Source of the DNA: Muribaculaceae bacterium
Lineage (GTDB): Bacteria > Bacteroidota > Bacteroidia > Bacteroidales > Muribaculaceae
DNA: 49,033 nt
NCBI GenBank assembly: GCA_009775225.1
Contig: VSPE01000016.1
Coordinates: 1-49,033, forward strand
Direction of reading: 5' to 3'
Part shown: piece by piece, positions 6,887 to 14,424 of the stretch
Layout: every line of letters begins with the position of its first letter
How positions within the stretch are numbered: position 1 is the stretch's first letter
Notes under the pieces: generated by a model
Told to the model about the DNA's origin: nothing
What the model saw: only the letters and a program-made list of their open reading frames with translations
Database searches by the model: none
Made by a program: the position numbers and the translations under genes

Positions 6887-8980
6887 ATGAATTTTAAATC
6901 GCTAAGCATCTTTGCTCTTGCCTTGTCGGCAGCTCTGCTCCCGGCCTCGGCGGAAAATAGCTACGGCCTTCCCGAGAATATTCAGGACGGCAATATCCTG
7001 CATTGCTTCGACTGGAGCATAGCACAGGTGAAGGAAGAACTACCCGCAATTGCCGAAGCAGGCTTCGGCGCCGTGCAGCTATCGCCCATGCAGGGTAACT
7101 GCGCCTCGGGCGCGGAGTGGTACTACGCCTATCTTCCTTACGACTTCTCGCTGCAGTCCGGCGGCCCCGGCAACCGTGTGCAGCTCAAGCAGCTCTGTGA
7201 AGAAGCTGATAAATACGGCATAAAGATAGTGCTCGACGTGGTGGCGAACCATATCAATGGCTCGTCGTCGCACCGTGCCGCCAAATGGAACAATACCGCA
7301 TACTGGCACTCTTCGTCATTCAAAGGCATCAACTACAGCAACCGCTACAGCATCACGAACGATAATCTCGGCGACTACCCCGACCTTAAGTCGGAGCATG
7401 CCGAAGTGCGTGCCGCAGTGGCCGCATTTATTCAGACAATAAAGGAACAGGGTGTGAAGGGTATCCGATGGGATGCCGCCAAGCACATAGCACTACCCTC
7501 CGAAGGCTGCCAGTTCTGGCCCGATGTAACCCTCGACGGCCTTTGGCACTATGGCGAAATACTCGACAGCACCGGCGGCGACGAGAATAAGCTCATGGCA
7601 GAATATACAAAGTATATGTCGGTGACCGACACCCGCTACTCCAACACCCTGCTCAATGCTATCCGAGGCGGAAGCTCGACCACGTCCTCGGGTCTTCTCA
7701 CTACACGCGGTATCGCGGCCGATAAGCTTGTGTACTGGGCCGAGAGCCACGACACATATGCAAACGACGGCGGCGCCACTAAAAACGTGAGCCAGGATGT
7801 GATAGACCGCGCATGGGCTCTGGGAGCTTGTCGCCAAGGTGCTACATCGCTCTACCTGTCGCGTCCGTTCAAAACTGAGCGCACCGAAATAAGAATGTGT
7901 GTAAAAGGCTCCGAGAACTTTAAGGAAGCGCACATCGCTGCCGTAAACCACCTGCGAAACGCCATGGGAGACACCCCCGAATATGTGGCTGCGGCCGACG
8001 GCGTGACTGTAATCACCCGTAGCGGTGGCGGTGCCTGCATCGTGGTCGGCAACGGCAAAAGCCGCACTGTGTCGGTGCCGAACGGCGGCTCCTATCTGCC
8101 CGCCGGAACTTACAAAGACCGCGTGAGCGGCAACTCCTTCACCGTCACTTCTTCGACAATTTCCGGTACTGTAGGCAGCAAGGGTATCGCCGTGCTCTAC
8201 GACGAGAACGTGCTTTCCGCACCCCGCATGGATATAGAGCCGGGAGGCACTACCTTTAAAACTCCCACACTTTCGCTTAGCGCCAAGCTTGTAAACGCCA
8301 CCTCCGGCTGGTACAGCATAAACGGCGGCAGTCATGTCTCTGTAGGGTCTTCAGGCGCTCGCTTTACTATCGGCGAAGGCATTACCGAAGGCGATATCAC
8401 CGTAAGCTGGTATGCCGAAGCCGCCGACGGTAAAAGCCGCACAGGTTCCGTGAAATACACCAAGCTCGACCCCAATGCCATACCCGCCGACATGCCTGAG
8501 CAGTTCTATATCCTCGGCGAAGTCAACGGCAACAAATGGCTTCCCTCTGTAGGTGTGCCTATGGAGCGCAGCGGCGCTACATTCAGCGCCGTAGTGACCG
8601 TAAACGGCTACTTCAGCTTCGCCAAGAAGCTCGCCGCCGACTGGAACGCCCTCAATGCCGACGGCAACCGCTACGGCCTCTCGGTCGACGGTACTATAGG
8701 ACTCAATCAGCCGGTGGTAATCAGCCAGATTAACGACCCCAAGGCCATCGGTCTCTCGTCCGGAACACCCGTGGGAAGCTATCGTATAACCGTAGATTGG
8801 AGCGACATGAGCGTTACTCTCTCTGAACCCACCTCCGGCATTGATGCCACCGAAGCCGTGGATGCCGACGCCCCCGTGGAGTACTACAACCTCCAGGGCT
8901 TGCGTGTGGAACAACCCCTTGCCCCCGGCCTCTATATACGTCGTCAGGGCAACACCGTCACCAAGGTGTTGGTGAAATGA
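6887..8980 (+). CDS. Secreted GH13 alpha-amylase with C-terminal starch-binding-like modules
   Basis: The 697-residue product begins MNFKSLSIFALALSAALLPASA, a signal peptide. The frame extends upstream across the promoter, so the ATG at 6887 is the start. The GH13 barrel shows DVVANH (Asp117), GIRWDAAKH with the nucleophile Asp196, YGEILDS with the acid/base Glu224, and AESHD with Asp289. Beyond residue about 430 are beta modules. One (SGWYSINGG to SVKYTK) resembles a CBM26-type or chitobiase-like domain; another (QFYILGEVNGNKW) resembles SusE/SusF starch-binding domains. The tail EYYNLQGLRVEQPLAPGLYI is common on Bacteroidales secreted enzymes. It should hydrolyse alpha-1,4-glucans outside the cytoplasm. 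No susC/D genes are nearby. Confidence 0.9.
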   Translation: MNFKSLSIFALALSAALLPASAENSYGLPENIQDGNILHCFDWSIAQVKEELPAIAEAGFGAVQLSPMQGNCASGAEWYYAYLPYDFSLQSGGPGNRVQLKQLCEEADKYGIKIVLDVVANHINGSSSHRAAKWNNTAYWHSSSFKGINYSNRYSITNDNLGDYPDLKSEHAEVRAAVAAFIQTIKEQGVKGIRWDAAKHIALPSEGCQFWPDVTLDGLWHYGEILDSTGGDENKLMAEYTKYMSVTDTRYSNTLLNAIRGGSSTTSSGLLTTRGIAADKLVYWAESHDTYANDGGATKNVSQDVIDRAWALGACRQGATSLYLSRPFKTERTEIRMCVKGSENFKEAHIAAVNHLRNAMGDTPEYVAAADGVTVITRSGGGACIVVGNGKSRTVSVPNGGSYLPAGTYKDRVSGNSFTVTSSTISGTVGSKGIAVLYDENVLSAPRMDIEPGGTTFKTPTLSLSAKLVNATSGWYSINGGSHVSVGSSGARFTIGEGITEGDITVSWYAEAADGKSRTGSVKYTKLDPNAIPADMPEQFYILGEVNGNKWLPSVGVPMERSGATFSAVVTVNGYFSFAKKLAADWNALNADGNRYGLSVDGTIGLNQPVVISQINDPKAIGLSSGTPVGSYRITVDWSDMSVTLSEPTSGIDATEAVDADAPVEYYNLQGLRVEQPLAPGLYIRRQGNTVTKVLVK

Positions 8981-8994
8981 AATAAGATATAACT

Positions 8995-9050
8995 TAATCA
9001 GCGTAGCTGCAATATACCCCTTTGGCGGTATATTGCAGCTACGCTGATTA
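8995..9050. repeat. Perfect 24-bp inverted repeat (long hairpin)
   Basis: The arm 8995-9018 is exactly complementary to 9027-9050, leaving an 8-nt loop. It starts 15 bp after the amylase stop codon. No T-run follows on the plus strand. It could be a terminator for the amylase transcript, although the stem is unusually long and perfect, or a short mobile palindrome. It sits exactly at the left border of the AT-rich island. Confidence 0.75.
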
Positions 9051-9163
9051 CTGAACTTTGATACACCCTCTTACGCCGTGTCCCTCTTCATACGGGAATT
9101 ATAAAAATTATTTTAATGACACACATCGCTGTAAATCAATTTTTTTTACGATTTAGAGTTAAA

Positions 9164-9225
9164 AGCAAAGAGGTACAAAATTTCAAGGGAATACGCTGTG
9201 TGTCAGCGAAAAATGTGTAACTTTG
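9164..9225 (+). promoter_or_regulatory. Promoter region of the KilA-N operon, copy A of a duplicated element
   Basis: The element consists of AGCAAAGAGGTACAAAA at 9164-9180, an inverted repeat CGCTG/CAGCG (9194-9198 and 9204-9208), and the -7 box TAACTTTG at 9218-9225. A near-copy occurs at 10606-10698. The inverted repeat lies within the promoter spacer, where a repressor could act (inference). Confidence 0.55.
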
Positions 9226-9255
9226 CATATTGGCATATACGCCATATCTGAAACA

Positions 9256-10071
9256 ATGTCTAAAATTATCGTTCAAAATACACCAATCACGGTTCTCTCG
9301 GTAGAGGAACAGGATTATATCTCCCTCACAGATATGGCAACAGTCAAAGAGGGGGATAACCGCTCTGCCGATATAATCAAAAACTGGTTACGGAACCGAT
9401 ACACCATTGAATTTCTCGGCACTTGGGAGGTTATACATAACCCTAATTTCAAAGTGGTCGAATTTGACCACTTTAGAATGAGCGCAGGTTTGCCGTCGTT
9501 TGTGTTGAGCGCATCGGAATGGATAGAGCGCACAAATGCAGTAGGCATAATCGTGAAGAAAGGCCGTTATGGAGGCACATACGCCCACAAGGATATAGCC
9601 TTTGAATTTGGGTCTGCTATAAGTGTGCCGTTCAAACTTTATCTTATAGAGGAATTTCAGCGGTTAAAGACAGAGGAACAGCGGTTGTTGGGTTGGTCGG
9701 CTAAGCGGGAATTGTCGAAAATCAACTACCGCATACACACCGACGCGATTAAGCAGAACCTTATCCCGGCGGAGGTTACTCCGGCACAGGCGAGCATGAT
9801 TTACGCCAACGAAGCCGATGTGTTGAATGTGGCGATGTTTGGTGTAACGGCAAAGCAATGGCGCGAAACCAATCCCGATCTCAAAGGGAACATACGCGAC
9901 TATGCTACAATCAATGAACTCATCTGCCTGTCGAATATGGAAAACCTCAATGCGGTTTTCATTGAGCAGGGCATGACGCAGAGCGAGCGACTTGTAAAGC
10001 TGAACCAAATAGCCATTCATCAGATGAGCGTACTGGAAAGCGGCGACAATGATAGAAAATTATTGAAATAG
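9256..10071 (+). CDS. KilA-N domain protein
   Basis: The 271-residue product carries an N-terminal KilA-N domain: ITVLSVEEQDYISLTDMA, IIKNWLRNRYTIEFLGTWE, NPNFKVVEFDHFR, LSASEWIERTNAVGI and YAHKDIAFEFGSAIS with LYLIEEFQRLK at residues 5-140. A helical C-terminal region contains EVTPAQASMIYANEADVLN and a Gln/Ser-rich end. KilA-N is a DNA-binding fold found in phage and bacterial regulators. The frame opens at a TTG within the -7 box, so the ATG at 9256 is the start. The macrodomain gene follows after 8 bp, forming an operon. Base composition is AT-rich compared with the surrounding core genes, consistent with horizontal acquisition. Confidence 0.85.
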   Translation: MSKIIVQNTPITVLSVEEQDYISLTDMATVKEGDNRSADIIKNWLRNRYTIEFLGTWEVIHNPNFKVVEFDHFRMSAGLPSFVLSASEWIERTNAVGIIVKKGRYGGTYAHKDIAFEFGSAISVPFKLYLIEEFQRLKTEEQRLLGWSAKRELSKINYRIHTDAIKQNLIPAEVTPAQASMIYANEADVLNVAMFGVTAKQWRETNPDLKGNIRDYATINELICLSNMENLNAVFIEQGMTQSERLVKLNQIAIHQMSVLESGDNDRKLLK

Positions 10072-10079
10072 AATAGGAT

Positions 10080-10529
10080 ATGATTCAATTTATTGAAAGA
10101 GGAGACATATTCAATATTGTTGGCGTAAACAACTATGCACATGGTTGTAATTGTGCTGGAGCAATGGGAAAAGGAATTGCTTTACAGTTCAAAAATAAAT
10201 TTCCTAAGATGTATTCCGAATATCGTGTCATGTGCAAGACCGGTTTCTTCAATCCCGGTGATGTCTTTGATTACAACTATGGCAACGGGCACATATATAA
10301 TCTTGGCACACAAGTGTCTTGGAAAACTAAGGCTCAGTTGGAGTATATTGAAAATTCGGTTGAGCGAATGCTTGAGTTAGCGGCTTTGGACAACGTAACC
10401 AAAATAGCACTTCCAGCAATAGGAGCCGGATTAGGTGGGTTGAATTGGAATGATGTGAAAGAAATTCTGAATAGGGTATCCGCGAACTATCCTAATATTG
10501 AATTATATGTAGTCGAGGCTTACGGCTGA
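10080..10529 (+). CDS. Macrodomain protein (TARG1/DarG-like class)
   Basis: The 149-residue protein is a single macrodomain. It shows the ADP-ribose-binding motifs NNYAHGCNCAGAMGKGIALQF (residues 17-37) and LPAIGAGLGGLNWNDV (near residue 115). Macrodomains of this class reverse ADP-ribosylation; DarG is the antitoxin for the DNA ADP-ribosyltransferase DarT. By eye, the segment YNLGTQVSWKTKAQLE aligns with the DarG/TARG1 region carrying the catalytic Lys, and Gln appears at that position, though a nearby Lys might substitute. No DarT-like gene is in the window. The gene is paired with KilA-N 8 bp upstream and probably shares its transcript. Confidence 0.85.
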   Translation: MIQFIERGDIFNIVGVNNYAHGCNCAGAMGKGIALQFKNKFPKMYSEYRVMCKTGFFNPGDVFDYNYGNGHIYNLGTQVSWKTKAQLEYIENSVERMLELAALDNVTKIALPAIGAGLGGLNWNDVKEILNRVSANYPNIELYVVEAYG

Positions 10530-10743
10530 TGATATTTCGTTTTTTTAATACTTGTCAAGGAATTATCTTTCACAGCTAAAATACAGGCTCTTGAACGCTT
10601 GGAGAAGCAAATGAGGTACAAAAATGGGGAAAACGAGCTTTTAAACGCTGATTTTTGCCTGTCAGCGAGAGACCTTTACAGGATTTTTACTACCTTTGTA
10701 ATTGGATTGAGACAACTCTATCCAAGACATATGAAATAAAAAG
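10530..10743. other. Intergenic DNA between the macrodomain operon and the structured leader
   Basis: An AT-rich gap without a credible gene. It contains copy B of the duplicated promoter-proximal element (10606-10698). The stretch after the macrodomain stop has a T-run at about 10541-10547 but no clear stem. Confidence 0.5.
10606..10698 (+). promoter_or_regulatory. Promoter region of the lipoprotein unit, copy B of the duplicated element
   Basis: AGCAAATGAGGTACAAAA starts at 10606, an inverted repeat CGCTGA/TCAGCG lies at 10646-10651 and 10662-10667, and TACCTTTG is at 10691-10698. The layout matches 9164-9225, with wider spacing. Transcription would start near 10705, giving a 250-nt leader. 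Confidence 0.5.
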
Positions 10744-10900
10744 AAGCGTTATGCTCATCTTGTAAGTGAAAACGTAGGAACTTTTCATTCGGTGCAAGAG
10801 ATAGCATAGTGGTTCTCACGCATATAGCGTGGGCTGCTATTGTTACATCTGCACTAATGGTTTCCTACGACCTTCACTTAGACGTGGCATAGTTGGCTCA
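10744..10900 (+). ncRNA. Long structured 5' leader RNA, family not recognised
   Basis: Nested pairings visible by eye are 10763-10770 with 10873-10880 (8 bp), 10773-10780 with 10862-10869 (8 bp), 10792-10796 with 10850-10854, 10802-10806 with 10835-10839, and a terminal hairpin CACGC/GCGTG (10817-10821 with 10827-10831, loop ATATA). An outer TATGC/GCATA pair (10750-10754 with 10887-10891) may close it. It follows a promoter and precedes a lipoprotein gene by about 60 nt. It could be a riboswitch-like or protein-responsive leader, or a structured mobile element; I cannot name it. Confidence 0.6.
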
Positions 10901-10957
10901 CGTTTCTGCATTATAAATCAATCTCTCTATTGAGTCATACGAGAAAAAAATGAAAGC

Positions 10958-11515
10958 ATGAAGCAAATAACTACAATTATTCTGTTCATTGCCTTGATGT
11001 TCTTTTCAAGTTGCAATAAGGATGAGCCAAAGTTTTCATCATCTGAAGTTCAAAGAGCACTTTTTGAAATGAAAGGCACATATCATGGCGAAATGCGTGT
11101 TTCCTACTATCATGGTGAAACAATATCTGAAGGTAATGCGTGCAAAGCTGTTTCAAAGGATTCCTTGACAATCGACATGGATTTGTCTTTAATGGCACAG
11201 TCTATTACAGATGAAACGATTGCATCCCGACTTTGTGACATCGGCACGGTTCAAGTCAAAGCTGCTTACGAATTTTATCAAATGGATGAGCAAATATATA
11301 ATTTCGTGTTGCATCCTAATGATGTGGTTCGTTCCGGTGGAGATGGTGCTCCCGAAACAGTAAAAATCGTTTTCAGTCAACATTTTGGCGGTGATGCCGA
11401 TTACTATCATCATGACATAATATTCAATCTATCACCGACAGAATTATGGGTTGGCGACAAAAAATATGAACCATTCCAACAGCTCGTATATCATTTTGGA
11501 GGAAATTATGAATAA
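10958..11515 (+). CDS. Lipoprotein of unknown function, DUF4840-like
   Basis: The 185-residue product starts MKQITTIILFIALMFFSSCN, a lipoprotein signal with the SSC lipobox, so it is probably anchored in the outer membrane. The mature part (MKGTYHGEMRVSYYHGET, then KDSLTIDMDLSL, IVFSQHFGGDADYYHHDI) reads like the small beta-rich Bacteroidales lipoproteins in families such as DUF4840; that name is from memory and tentative. It is the first gene after the structured leader and lies 16 bp before the frameshifted DUF4377 lipoprotein. Codon use is AT-rich. Function unknown. Confidence 0.7.
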   Translation: MKQITTIILFIALMFFSSCNKDEPKFSSSEVQRALFEMKGTYHGEMRVSYYHGETISEGNACKAVSKDSLTIDMDLSLMAQSITDETIASRLCDIGTVQVKAAYEFYQMDEQIYNFVLHPNDVVRSGGDGAPETVKIVFSQHFGGDADYYHHDIIFNLSPTELWVGDKKYEPFQQLVYHFGGNYE

Positions 11516-11531
11516 CAAATACCATACCCAT

Positions 11532-12406
11532 ATGAAATCACACTTTCTTAAGATTCAATTCATCTTAATCGTCTCTCTCTTAATGTGTGCCTGCACTGAC
11601 GATAATGAAGAAGGGAAAAAGTAACTGATTATAGCGAATACACAATCACGGTAGCTTCTATGAAACTCCCAGGTGTTTTAACATCGAGTGGCAATAATAT
11701 ACTTGCTGATGTATATGCTGTAAAAGACGAGAACTCCACCGAGTGGGAGGCTCATGGCGAGATTGCCAAGTTTGAATACGAAGAAGGATATGAATACCAA
11801 ATATGTATCAGTGAGACGAGCTACTTGGATTATCGCATGGGCGACCCGGCTTGGACTGAATACGAGCTATTGGAAGTTATATCGAAAGAACACAAGAACT
11901 CTGAGAATTTGCCTCCTCATTTCATCCCGAATTGGTATTTTGAAAAACATTGTTCGTATATTAATCCGGAATTTGCCTATGCCATTGAAGCTGACCAAAA
12001 AGAGGAGATTGAAAATGACCTTAAAACCGATGTGACCTATAAATTCGGAGGTTTGCGCTATTATATTTATCCTGCAACACATGACTGGTTCTTATTGGAT
12101 GCCGACATGCACACTATTGAGAAAGGTGCTATGATTATGAGGACTAAGGATATAACAGAATTCCCCGAGACATATAAACTGCTTCCGCCTGAAAGCAAAG
12201 TTAACACACATGGAGAGCTTAATTTTGTTAAAGGTGATGATATAGAAGATTCGGTAATGAAATATGATGTGTTTATATCTGTTCAGAATCGAAGCAGAGG
12301 CGGTGATATATGGTTATATAAAGACCTTACAGCATATTATCAAAGCAAATATCCCGCAGCAAATGTTAATGCAGTCGTGATTCGCTATACGGTGAAGATA
12401 TTATAA
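11532..12406 (+). pseudogene. DUF4377-like lipoprotein split by a frameshift in an A5 run
   Basis: An ATG at 11532 encodes a lipoprotein signal (FILIVSLLMCACTDDNEEGKK) and stops at a TAA at 11622. The remainder continues in the -1 frame from GTA at 11621: VTDYSEYTITVASMKLPG and on for 262 codons, including FEYEEGYEYQICISET, typical of DUF4377 domains. The shift point is the run GGGAAAAAG (11613-11621), directly before the stop. One extra A, or a -1 slip on AAA-AAG, restores a single lipoprotein of about 292 residues. It may be a true mutation, slippage-based phase variation, programmed frameshifting or a sequencing error. An internal ATG at 11660 would give a 248-residue form without a signal. 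Confidence 0.7.
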
Positions 12407-12409
12407 TGA

Positions 12410-12547
12410 CTCTCCTTGCCCTCTCTCAATACTCCAATCATACCGACCTTCCGCGACATCGCCAGCCTCTTTGAGTGTATGGCAATGTTTTATTCCATCA
12501 AAGTGCTGCAAATGTTCAGCATAGTCACAGAGCTATGCGCCGACTAA
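12410..12547 (+). other. Short coding-like remnant
   Basis: A 45-codon open stretch lacking an early ATG encodes IPTFRDIASLFECMAMFY and SIKVLQMFSIVTELCAD before a TAA. It looks like the end of a protein rather than random translation, but I recognise no family. It marks the right edge of the AT-rich island and may be a leftover of a mobile gene. Confidence 0.3.
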
Positions 12548-12605
12548 TTGTTTGGGCTAAATGGGATAAATCAGCGTAAAATTGTTTGTGAAGCTTGATT
12601 GAAAA

Positions 12606-12636
12606 TTGCTGAAGTGGCAAAATTTCCGTAATTTTG
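12606..12636 (+). promoter_or_regulatory. Promoter of pheS
   Basis: TTG at 12606-12608, a 20-bp spacer and TAATTTTG at 12629-12636 fit the consensus. The start site should be near 12643, about 20 nt before the pheS ATG. Confidence 0.6.
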
Positions 12637-12663
12637 CAGTTCAATATCACAAGTACGTACGCG

Positions 12664-13683
12664 ATGATAAACAAGATTAACGAAATACGGGCGGAGCTGT
12701 CGGCCATTACCGCAGCCACAGAGGCAGAGGTAGAGGCGCTCCGCATCAAATATCTAAGCAAAAAGGGTGCGATTTCGTCTCTGATGAACGATTTCCGCAC
12801 CGTTCCCGCCGAGCAGAAGCGTGAGCTTGGTCAGGCGCTCAACGAACTCAAAACTTTCGCTATCGAGCATATCAACGCATTGCGCGACGCTGCCGGCTCG
12901 TGCGGATGCTCATGCGACCGCATGGACTTGAGCCGCACCGCCGCTCCTGTGCGCCTGGGTACCCGCCACCCGCTGTCGCTTGTGCGCGAGCAGATTATCG
13001 ACATATTCCGCCGCCTGGGCTTTACCGTGGCCGAAGGCCCCGAGGTAGAGGACGACTGGCACGTGTTCGAGTCGCTCAACTTCGCCGCCGACCACCCCGC
13101 CCGCGACATGCAGGATACATTCTTCATTGGTCGCACCCCCGATGTGCTCCTGCGCACACACACCTCGTCGGTACAGACACGCGTGATGACTTCGCAGAAG
13201 CCTCCTATCCGCATCATCTGCCCGGGCCGCGTGTACCGCAACGAAGCTATTTCGGCCCGCGCGCACTGCTTCTTCCACCAGGTAGAGGCGCTGTATGTAG
13301 ACCGCAATGTGACTTTTGCCGACCTCCGGCAGACGCTGCTGTACTTCGCCCGCGAGATGTTCGGCCCCGACACACGCATACGCCTTCGTCCGAGCTACTT
13401 CCCCTTCACAGAGCCTTCGGCCGAGATGGATATAAGCTGCGACCTGTGCGGCGGCAAGGGCTGCTCGTTCTGCAAGGGTACCGGCTGGGTGGAAATCCTC
13501 GGCTGCGGCATGGTAGACCCCGCCGTGCTCGAAGCTTGCGGCATTGACTCCAAGGAATATACCGGCTTTGCTCTCGGCATGGGTATAGAGCGCATAACCA
13601 ACCTGAAATACCGGGTGAAAGATCTTAGACTCTTCTCGGAGAACGATGTGCGCTTCCTCGAAGAATTTACTGCGGCCCACTGA
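12664..13683 (+). CDS. pheS: Phenylalanine--tRNA ligase alpha subunit
   Basis: The 339-residue product is the catalytic alpha chain of the class II (alpha-beta)2 PheRS. An N-terminal coiled coil (KINEIRAELSAITAATEAEV) precedes the aminoacylation core: RHPLSLVREQIIDIFRRLGF, FFIGRTPDVLLRTHTSSVQ and RVYRNEAISARAHCFFHQVE (motif 2). The segment CDLCGGKGCSFCKGTGWVEI and motif 3 ALGMGIERITNLKY follow. A four-cysteine cluster of this type is common in PheS of this phylum. The frame opens earlier at a TTG inside the -7 box; the ATG at 12664 is chosen. pheT is not in the window. nth follows 24 bp later. Confidence 0.95.
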   Translation: MINKINEIRAELSAITAATEAEVEALRIKYLSKKGAISSLMNDFRTVPAEQKRELGQALNELKTFAIEHINALRDAAGSCGCSCDRMDLSRTAAPVRLGTRHPLSLVREQIIDIFRRLGFTVAEGPEVEDDWHVFESLNFAADHPARDMQDTFFIGRTPDVLLRTHTSSVQTRVMTSQKPPIRIICPGRVYRNEAISARAHCFFHQVEALYVDRNVTFADLRQTLLYFAREMFGPDTRIRLRPSYFPFTEPSAEMDISCDLCGGKGCSFCKGTGWVEILGCGMVDPAVLEACGIDSKEYTGFALGMGIERITNLKYRVKDLRLFSENDVRFLEEFTAAH

Positions 13684-13707
13684 TACCGCGCCCGATAAGG
13701 TGTTGCG

Positions 13708-14424
13708 ATGAAGGTCGGAGACCGTTATAAGGCTGTTGTTGAGCGCTTCAAGGCAGAGATGCCCTCGCCCGAGACAGAGCTGCGCTACAGCAATCCGTAT
13801 GAGTTGCTTGTGGCGGTGGTTCTCTCGGCGCAGTGCACCGACAAGCGTGTTAACATGATTACGCCTCCGCTTTTCGAGGCGTATCCCGATGCTTTCGCGC
13901 TGGCGCAGGCCACGCCCGAGGATATTTTTGCCTACATCCGCTCTTGCTCCTACCCCAACAACAAGGCCAAGGCGCTTGCCGCAATGGCGCGCAAGCTCGT
14001 GGCCGACTTCGGCGGAGAGGTGCCCGACACTATGGAGGCTCTTACAAGCCTGCCGGGCGTGGGGCGCAAGACTGCCAATGTGATACTGTCGGTAGTCTTC
14101 AGCCGCCCGGCTATGGCTGTGGATACGCATGTGTTCCGCGTGGCCGAGCGCATAGGACTCACCACCCGCAGCCGCAACCCGCTAGACACCGAGCGTAAGC
14201 TGGTGGCGGGCATCCCCGAGAAGCTGATATCCAAGGCACACCACTGGCTCATACTCCACGGCCGCTATGTGTGCAAGGCTCGCAAGCCCGAGTGCGGCAG
14301 CTGTTTCCTTGCCGATATATGCCGCTACCGGGAGAGGGAGCTGAGGCACAGAGAGCGAGAGCTTGAGCGCACAAGGGCTTTTATCGCCGACGATACAGAA
14401 ACGACTTCCAAGGAGGAAAAATGA
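13708..14424 (+). CDS. nth: Endonuclease III
   Basis: The 238-residue base-excision enzyme removes oxidised pyrimidines and nicks the AP site. The helix-hairpin-helix LPGVGRKTANVILS contains catalytic Lys121; VDTHVFRVAERIGL contains catalytic Asp139. The iron-sulphur cluster is CKARKPECGSCFLADIC, with the usual C-x6-C-x2-C-x5-C spacing. The charged C-terminal tail, rich in Arg and Glu, is longer than in E. coli. The stop codon overlaps the ATG of the next gene (ATGA), indicating coupled translation. Confidence 0.94.
   Translation: MKVGDRYKAVVERFKAEMPSPETELRYSNPYELLVAVVLSAQCTDKRVNMITPPLFEAYPDAFALAQATPEDIFAYIRSCSYPNNKAKALAAMARKLVADFGGEVPDTMEALTSLPGVGRKTANVILSVVFSRPAMAVDTHVFRVAERIGLTTRSRNPLDTERKLVAGIPEKLISKAHHWLILHGRYVCKARKPECGSCFLADICRYRERELRHRERELERTRAFIADDTETTSKEEK

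Noticed and set aside
9223..9255. Upstream TTG start of the KilA-N gene, and similar TTG starts at 4979, 17345, 17498, 33872 and 36180
   Set aside because: In each case the TTG is part of the TTTG of a -7 promoter box, so it would lie upstream of the transcript start; the next in-frame ATG fits better.
11189..11413. Minus-strand small gene opposite the first lipoprotein
   Set aside because: It is antisense to a lipoprotein with a clear signal peptide and has no independent promoter.
12910..14130. A 406-codon open frame on the minus strand opposite pheS and nth
   Set aside because: It lies antisense to two certain genes; long antisense frames are common in GC-rich codon sets, and the product has no recognisable domain.
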